NCBI GenBank assembly: GCA_002339265.1
Contig: DDKG01000255.1
Span: 1-18,104 of the forward strand
Direction of reading: 5' to 3'
DNA length: 18,104 nucleotides
Source: Massilia sp. UBA2604
Lineage (GTDB): Bacteria > Pseudomonadota > Gammaproteobacteria > Burkholderiales > Burkholderiaceae_D
The stretch's first letter is position 1, and every line of letters begins with the position of its first letter. The notes below the pieces were generated by a model that was not told where the DNA came from, did no database searches, and was given only the letters and a program-made list of their open reading frames with translations. Made by a program: the position numbers and the translations under genes. Shown piece by piece: positions 14,805 through 18,104 of the stretch.

Positions 14805-15224
14805 ATGAATATCGCGACGCTGTACGTCCGTGGAGCTGATGAAGGTCTTGATCGTCTGATCGAACTGTCGGGTTCTGCCGGGACTTCGAGATGGAAAGTC
14901 GGCGACCCTCGACATGGCGGCAAGGTGCATCAAAGTTCTGGTATCACGTTTGATATTGTTGATAGCAATACACCGCGCGATCTTGTCTGCGACGTTCGAC
15001 GTTATCTGTCCCACTGGCATGCGAAAGGACTATGTCTTGTCCGCCTCGGTCTTAACGGCGAGCTTTCCATCGGTATCACAGTTGGAGACAGTGCTCAATT
15101 CACCGCACATCTTGAATTTTCTGCCAATGATATGTTGATACTCGGCAGCATTGGAATCGCATTGAGCATTGCAGCCTATCCGACGTCGGACGACGCGAAC
15201 GAACTTCCTTCGACCCGAACCTAA
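14805..15224 (+). CDS. DUF4279-like protein
   Basis: A 139-residue protein that resembles DUF4279 by pattern: an opening strand MNIATLYVRG, a short helix, then TSRWKVGDPR, a middle helix RDLVCDVRRYLSHW, and FTAHLEFSANDMLILGSIGIALSIAAYP at the end. DUF4279 members are small cytoplasmic proteins often found singly or near toxin-immunity loci; no enzymatic role is established. No toxin gene is adjacent here. The start is placed at the ATG 14805, which begins the first domain strand; GGAG (14789-14792) is twelve bases upstream, and a TTG at 14763 is an alternative. It shares the low G+C of the cupin gene before it. Its TAA stop (15222-15224) overlaps the trmL stop on the opposite strand by 3 bp. 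Confidence 0.65.
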   Translation: MNIATLYVRGADEGLDRLIELSGSAGTSRWKVGDPRHGGKVHQSSGITFDIVDSNTPRDLVCDVRRYLSHWHAKGLCLVRLGLNGELSIGITVGDSAQFTAHLEFSANDMLILGSIGIALSIAAYPTSDDANELPSTRT

Positions 15225-15691
15225 GCCCCGCCCAGGTACCCGTTCTGCCGCCAGGCCTCATACACCACGATCGCCACCGTGTTCGACAGGTTCAGACTTC
15301 GGTTATCTGGCCGCATCGGCAGCCGGATTCGCTGGGCTGGCGGGAAGGTCTCCCGAAACGCCGGCGCCAGCCCACGCGACTCCGGCCCGAACACGAACAC
15401 GTCACCCGGCTGGAAGCGCGCCTCGGCAAACGGCGACGACCCGTGCGTGGTCAGCGCGAACATGCGCGCCTGATCCGGCTTGACCGCTTCCAGGAAGGCA
15501 TCCCAGTCCTTGTGCACCTTCATATTGGCGTACTCGTGATAGTCCAGCCCGGCGCGCCGCATCTTGGCGTCGTCCAGCGGGAAACCGAGCGGTTCGATCA
15601 GGTGCAGCTGGGCACCGGCGTTGGCGCACAGGCGGATCACATTGCCGGTATTCGGCGGGATTTCTGGTTCGACCAGGACGACATGGAACAA
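15221..15691 (-). CDS. trmL: tRNA (cytidine(34)-2'-O)-methyltransferase TrmL
   Basis: A 156-residue SPOUT methyltransferase that methylates the ribose of the wobble base in certain leucine tRNAs. The chain runs FHVVLVEPEIPPNTGNVIRL, then GFPLDDAKMRRAGLDYHEY, FALTTHGSSPF, VFVFGPESRGLA and finally IRLPMRPDNRSLNLSNTVA and VVYEAWRQ, the SPOUT knot that binds S-adenosylmethionine. I start it at a TTG (15691-15689): AGGAG lies seven bases before it, and the protein then begins MFHVVLVEPEIPP, matching E. coli TrmL in length. In-frame ATGs at 15706 and 15721 would add a poor N-terminal extension, and the Shine-Dalgarno lies inside that extension. It is downstream of comF with a 22-bp gap, as one operon. 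Confidence 0.93.
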   Translation of the reverse strand: MFHVVLVEPEIPPNTGNVIRLCANAGAQLHLIEPLGFPLDDAKMRRAGLDYHEYANMKVHKDWDAFLEAVKPDQARMFALTTHGSSPFAEARFQPGDVFVFGPESRGLAPAFRETFPPAQRIRLPMRPDNRSLNLSNTVAIVVYEAWRQNGYLGGA

Positions 15692-15713
15692 CGTATTTCT
15701 CCTCATTGATAGG

Positions 15714-16433
15714 TCATGCATGCGGCGGCGTACGCGCGAACACGAAGTTCGTCACGCGCGCGGCGCCGGCCCGTTTCAGCACAGTCGCGACTTCGTCGAG
15801 CGTATGCCCGCTCGACATGACGTCATCGACCACACCGACGTGGCGTCCGCGCACATCGTGCGTGGCGTCCACCCCGAACGCCCCGCGCACATTCTTCTTG
15901 CGCTCGCCCGGCGCGGCATTCGACTGCGCCTGAGTTTCGCGCACCCGCTGCAAGAGCCGCGGCGCGACCGTCAAGCGCAGCGCTCCGGCCAGCGGTTTTG
16001 CCACCTCGAGCGCCTGGTTGTAGCCGCGCTCGACGAGGCGAGCCGGGCCCAGCGGCACCGGACACAGCACGTCGGGCAGGGCCAAGTCTGCCCGCGTGAC
16101 GACGCCGTGCAGCACGCGCGCCATCCACGGCGCCAGCGCCAGCTGGGCCCCGAACTTCAGCTGCAGCACCAGGCTGTCGAGCGGCGCCGCGTAGTCGCAG
16201 GCGGCCACGGTGGAGTCGAAGGCGGGCCGGTCCGCCAGGCAGGCGCCGCAATGCAGGCCGCGGTCGAGCGCGCCGGTCGGATTGGCGCAGCACGGACAGC
16301 GGACGACGGGCAGCACGTAGGCCTGCTCGCAGGCCGGGCACACGGCACCATCTGAGTAAGCGCCGCACAAGGCGCAGGCGGACGGCAGCATGGCGCCCAG
16401 CAGGCGGCCGGGCAGTGCGCGAAGGTCCAGCAT
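15714..16433 (-). CDS. comF: ComF-family phosphoribosyltransferase-like protein
   Basis: A 239-residue cytoplasmic protein of the ComF/GntX family, connected with DNA uptake and use of external DNA. The N-terminal part has four CxxC pairs (20/23, 32/35, 46/49 and 62/65), forming a double zinc-binding region. The C-terminal phosphoribosyltransferase fold contains LCPVPLGPARLVERGYNQ, ETQAQSNAAPGERKKNVRGAF and the PRPP loop VGVVDDVMSSGHTLDEV (199-215, Asp203/Asp204). The ATG at 16433 is preferred over an upstream TTG at 16451: GGGAA lies nine bases before it and the protein then begins close to the first zinc pair. It is divergent from the methyltransferase gene with 60 bp between them and leads into trmL. 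Confidence 0.92.
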   Translation of the reverse strand: MLDLRALPGRLLGAMLPSACALCGAYSDGAVCPACEQAYVLPVVRCPCCANPTGALDRGLHCGACLADRPAFDSTVAACDYAAPLDSLVLQLKFGAQLALAPWMARVLHGVVTRADLALPDVLCPVPLGPARLVERGYNQALEVAKPLAGALRLTVAPRLLQRVRETQAQSNAAPGERKKNVRGAFGVDATHDVRGRHVGVVDDVMSSGHTLDEVATVLKRAGAARVTNFVFARTPPHA

Positions 16434-16493
16434 CGGCTCGACTTCCCACAACCGGTTAAACTGCCAACATTATCTCATCTCGACTTGCATCCC

Positions 16494-17411
16494 ATGGCTT
16501 CTCCTCAATCCCCGTCCAGGCTGAGCGCCCCGATCGACCTGTCCCGCGTGCGCGAGCTGTTCGCGCGTCCCGCACGCATCGCGCCATCGGATTTCCTGCG
16601 CCGCGAGATCGCCGAACGCATGCACGAGCGCCTGAGCCTGGTGAAGATCGTTCCCAGGCAGGTGCTGGATGCCGGGTGCGGCGCCGGCGCCGACCTGGGC
16701 TTGCTGCAGAAAACCTATCCGGCCGCCCAGATCCTGGGCCTCGACGGGGCGGGGGCCATGGCGCGCGCGGCCAGGGGGCCGGTAGCGCAGGGCGGCGCGC
16801 TGAACCAGTTGCTGACCCGCCTGATGCCGGCCAAGGCCGGCGTCGACGTGCTGTGCGGTGACTATGGCAACCTGCCGTTCGGACCGAACTCGCTCGACCT
16901 GCTGTGGTCGAACCTGGCGCTGCACTGGCACCCGCTGCCCGATCGCGTGTTCGCCGAGTGGCGCCGCGTGCTGCGGGTCGAAGGGCTGCTGATGTTTTCC
17001 TGCTTCGGCCCGGATACCTTTACCGAAGTGCACGCCGCTTTCGCCGCGCTCGACGCCTATCCGCACACCTTGCCCTTCGTCGACATGCACGATTTCGGCG
17101 ACCAGCTGGTCGCGGCCGGTTTCTCGACGCCCGTCATGGACATGGAGCGCATCACGGTCACCTACGACACGCCGCAGGCGCTGCTGGCCGACGTGCGGGC
17201 GCTGGGCGGCAATCCACTCGAATCGCGCCGCCGCGGCCTGATCGGCCGCGCGGCCTGGCAGCGCCTGCTCGACGCCCTCGAGGCGCAACGCCGCCCGGAC
17301 GGCAAGCTGGGCCTGACCTTCGAAGTCATCTACGGCCACGCCTTCCGCCCTGCGCCGCGCACCACCGCCTCGGGTGAATCCATCGTGCGCTTCCAGCCCC
17401 GCAAGCCCTGA
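16494..17411 (+). CDS. BioC/NDUFAF5-like SAM-dependent methyltransferase
   Basis: A 305-residue class I methyltransferase. Motif I is VLDAGCGAG (57-65); the acidic end of strand two is ILGLDGA; LPFGPNSLDLLWSNLALHWHPLPDRVFAEWRRVLRVEGLLMFSCFGPDTF is typical of the BioC group. FVDMHDFGDQLVAAGF and PVMDMERITVTYD are shared with bacterial BioC-like proteins and with the complex I assembly factor NDUFAF5. BioC methylates malonyl-ACP to start pimelate synthesis, so the choice between biotin synthesis and a respiratory-complex role is open. Its place directly before coxB makes a respiratory link worth considering, but this is inference. The ATG 16494 was chosen as the first ATG in frame; an upstream TTG at 16485 is less likely. 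No Shine-Dalgarno is visible. Confidence 0.82.
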   Translation: MASPQSPSRLSAPIDLSRVRELFARPARIAPSDFLRREIAERMHERLSLVKIVPRQVLDAGCGAGADLGLLQKTYPAAQILGLDGAGAMARAARGPVAQGGALNQLLTRLMPAKAGVDVLCGDYGNLPFGPNSLDLLWSNLALHWHPLPDRVFAEWRRVLRVEGLLMFSCFGPDTFTEVHAAFAALDAYPHTLPFVDMHDFGDQLVAAGFSTPVMDMERITVTYDTPQALLADVRALGGNPLESRRRGLIGRAAWQRLLDALEAQRRPDGKLGLTFEVIYGHAFRPAPRTTASGESIVRFQPRKP

Positions 17412-17454
17412 TATCCGCCTCGCATGGCATATCTGATAAGACGGCCGATTTTCC

Positions 17455-17484
17455 TTGAATAAAAATTAGTGCTTTAGATATAAT
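17455..17484 (+). promoter_or_regulatory. Sigma-70-type promoter ahead of the coxB leader
   Basis: TTGAAT (17455-17460, four of six to -35) is followed after 18 bases by a perfect TATAAT (17479-17484). The predicted start near 17491 leaves about 270 bases before the coxB ATG, an unusually long leader. It is the best promoter match in the 351-bp gap 17412-17762, in which I see no protein-coding gene. Confidence 0.6.
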
Positions 17485-17500
17485 CAATTGCTATTTTTTC

Positions 17501-17544
17501 CGTCCGGCCAATAGAATCGCTTAAAAAAGCGGCAGATTCGGACG
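17501..17544 (+). other. Imperfect nested hairpin at the start of the coxB leader
   Basis: Three nested complementary pairs can form: CGTCC (17501-17505) with GGACG (17540-17544), GAAT (17514-17517) with ATTC (17536-17539), and CGCTT (17518-17522) with AAGCG (17527-17531) around an AAAA loop. The left arm has an eight-base unpaired side and there is a four-base bulge on the right. It starts about ten bases after the predicted transcription start. Confidence 0.45.
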
Positions 17545-17582
17545 AAAAGTAGAAAAAAGAATTGCAGCAGTCGCAGAGTCGC

Positions 17583-17664
17583 CCGGGTCCTGGCAGCAAC
17601 GTATTGCCAGGTGGGCGAGATGGTTTCCCACCATTCCGCAGCGCAATTTTGCGGGACGACCCGG
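17583..17664 (+). ncRNA. Candidate structured leader RNA (cloverleaf-like four-way junction) before coxB
   Basis: Four non-overlapping, fully Watson-Crick stems nest as a four-way junction. P1 is CCGGGTC (17583-17589) with GACCCGG (17658-17664). Inside it, P2 is CTGGCA (17590-17595) with TGCCAG (17605-17610), P3 is GTGGG (17611-17615) with CCCAC (17627-17631), and P4 is CCGCA (17636-17640) with TGCGG (17650-17654). P1, P2 and P3 follow without gaps. It has a seven-pair closing stem like a tRNA, but no T-loop GTTCRA sequence, no proper anticodon arm and no CCA end, so it is not a tRNA. I recognise no known riboswitch class. It may be a cis-acting control element of coxB or a small RNA. Confidence 0.45.
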
Positions 17665-17688
17665 CAAGCCCTTTGCGATCAGTAGGAG

Positions 17689-17743
17689 CGGGCACGGTTC
17701 GTTCACGAAATTGCTGGGCCCGTTTAAAAATATTCTTATTTTT
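17689..17743 (+). other. Tandem hairpins just before the coxB ribosome site
   Basis: A GC stem CGGGC (17689-17693) with GCCCG (17718-17722), holding an inner TTCG/CGAA stem (17698-17701 with 17706-17709), is followed after TTT by a second, all-A/T hairpin: AAAAATA (17726-17732), loop TTCT, TATTTTT (17737-17743). The first is followed by only three T, so termination there would be weak. The A/T hairpin ends ten bases before the GGGGA ribosome site (17753-17757). Confidence 0.4.
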
Positions 17744-17762
17744 AGGGTGGTTGGGGACATAC

Positions 17763-18104
17763 ATGACATATGCAACGCGACTTCAGGCCGTGCTGTACGG
17801 CCTTGCCGTACTCGCAGCAGCCGGCGCCACGCCAGCCCTGGCGCAGCAACAGCCGCTCACGGGCCGGCCTCTCGAGCACCAGCTCAATATGCAGGCCCCC
17901 GTCACCGCCGTCGGCGCCGACATCTATTCCCTGCACAACTGGATGATGATCGTCTGCCTGGTGATCTTCCTCGGCGTGTTCGGCGTCATGTTCTATTCGG
18001 TGTTCAAGCACCGCAAATCCCTCGGCCACAAACCCGCCACCTTCCACGAATCCACCGCCGTCGAGATTGCCTGGACGATCGTCCCGTTCCTGATCGTCAT
18101 CGGC
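17763..18104 (+). CDS. coxB: Cytochrome c oxidase subunit II, N-terminal part
   Basis: The first 114 codons of coxB, cut by the right edge and absent from the usual long-ORF view because it runs off the end. The protein starts MTYATRLQAVLYGLAVLAAA with a signal peptide ending near TPALA-Q, then NMQAPVTAVGADIYSLHNWMM, the first transmembrane helix (about residues 59-80, ending FYSVFKHRKS), and the loop LGHKPATFHESTAVEIAWTI that enters the second helix. Subunit II carries the CuA centre accepting electrons from cytochrome c on the periplasmic side; its copper ligands would be beyond the window. GGGGA (17753-17757) precedes the ATG by five bases. The long structured leader upstream suggests extra control of the cox operon. 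Confidence 0.93.
   Translation, partial: MTYATRLQAVLYGLAVLAAAGATPALAQQQPLTGRPLEHQLNMQAPVTAVGADIYSLHNWMMIVCLVIFLGVFGVMFYSVFKHRKSLGHKPATFHESTAVEIAWTIVPFLIVIG

Noticed and set aside
17583..17664. Canonical tRNA gene
   Set aside because: The cloverleaf-like fold has a seven-pair closing stem, but no TTC-type T-loop, no valid anticodon arm or D-loop GG, and wrong arm spacing.
17689..17725. Intrinsic terminator upstream of coxB
   Set aside because: The GC hairpin is followed by only TTT then A residues, so it lacks a proper U-tract; it was kept only as a hairpin.
1..18104. CRISPR arrays, insertion sequences, integrases or attachment sites
   Set aside because: No regularly spaced repeats, terminal inverted repeats or transposase/integrase-like proteins were seen by eye on either strand.

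Overview
The window looks like chromosomal DNA from a betaproteobacterium of the Oxalobacteraceae (Massilia, Duganella or Janthinobacterium type). This is inferred from a high-G+C coding style, an OxyR, TrmL, ComF and CoxB of beta-proteobacterial character, a ubiquinone gene (ubiA), a PEP-CTERM (exosortase) protein and type IV pilus machinery. No mobile element, CRISPR array, rRNA or canonical tRNA was seen. No database search was possible, so family names rest on motif recognition.

Layout. Position 1-141 (-) is the start of ubiA. Positions 448-2542 (+) hold a Tat-exported PhoX-family phosphatase followed 28 bp later by a PEP-CTERM surface protein, behind a Pho-box-like promoter. Positions 2558-5287 (+) hold a TetR regulator and a prolyl oligopeptidase in one probable operon, behind a promoter covered by two identical-length palindromes that look like the TetR operator. 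A strong intrinsic terminator at 5350 separates this from an MscS-type channel (5430-7106, +), which converges on and overlaps oxyR (7084-8031, -). Divergent from oxyR, pilU (8184), a stand-alone heptose-phosphate adenylyltransferase (rfaE2/hldC) and a class V PLP enzyme run in series to 11047.

From 11060 to 15224 lies a more accessory stretch. It has an exported FAD-dependent oxidase with a small unknown gene behind it (both -), an SGNH hydrolase (+), a Cupin_5 (DUF985) gene and a DUF4279-like gene. The last two have clearly lower G+C (about half) than their neighbours (about two thirds) and look acquired.

From 15221 to the end the window returns to housekeeping genes: trmL and comF (-), a BioC/NDUFAF5-like methyltransferase (+) and the start of coxB (+). 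The coxB gene is preceded by a 351-bp gap with a good sigma-70 promoter and a roughly 270-nt predicted leader. That leader contains a perfectly base-paired cloverleaf-like element (17583-17664) flanked by further hairpins. This leader is the best candidate for an undescribed element here. The Pho-box/PhoX/PEP-CTERM unit, the TetR tandem operator, and the variant active-site motif of the oligopeptidase are the next most interesting observations.
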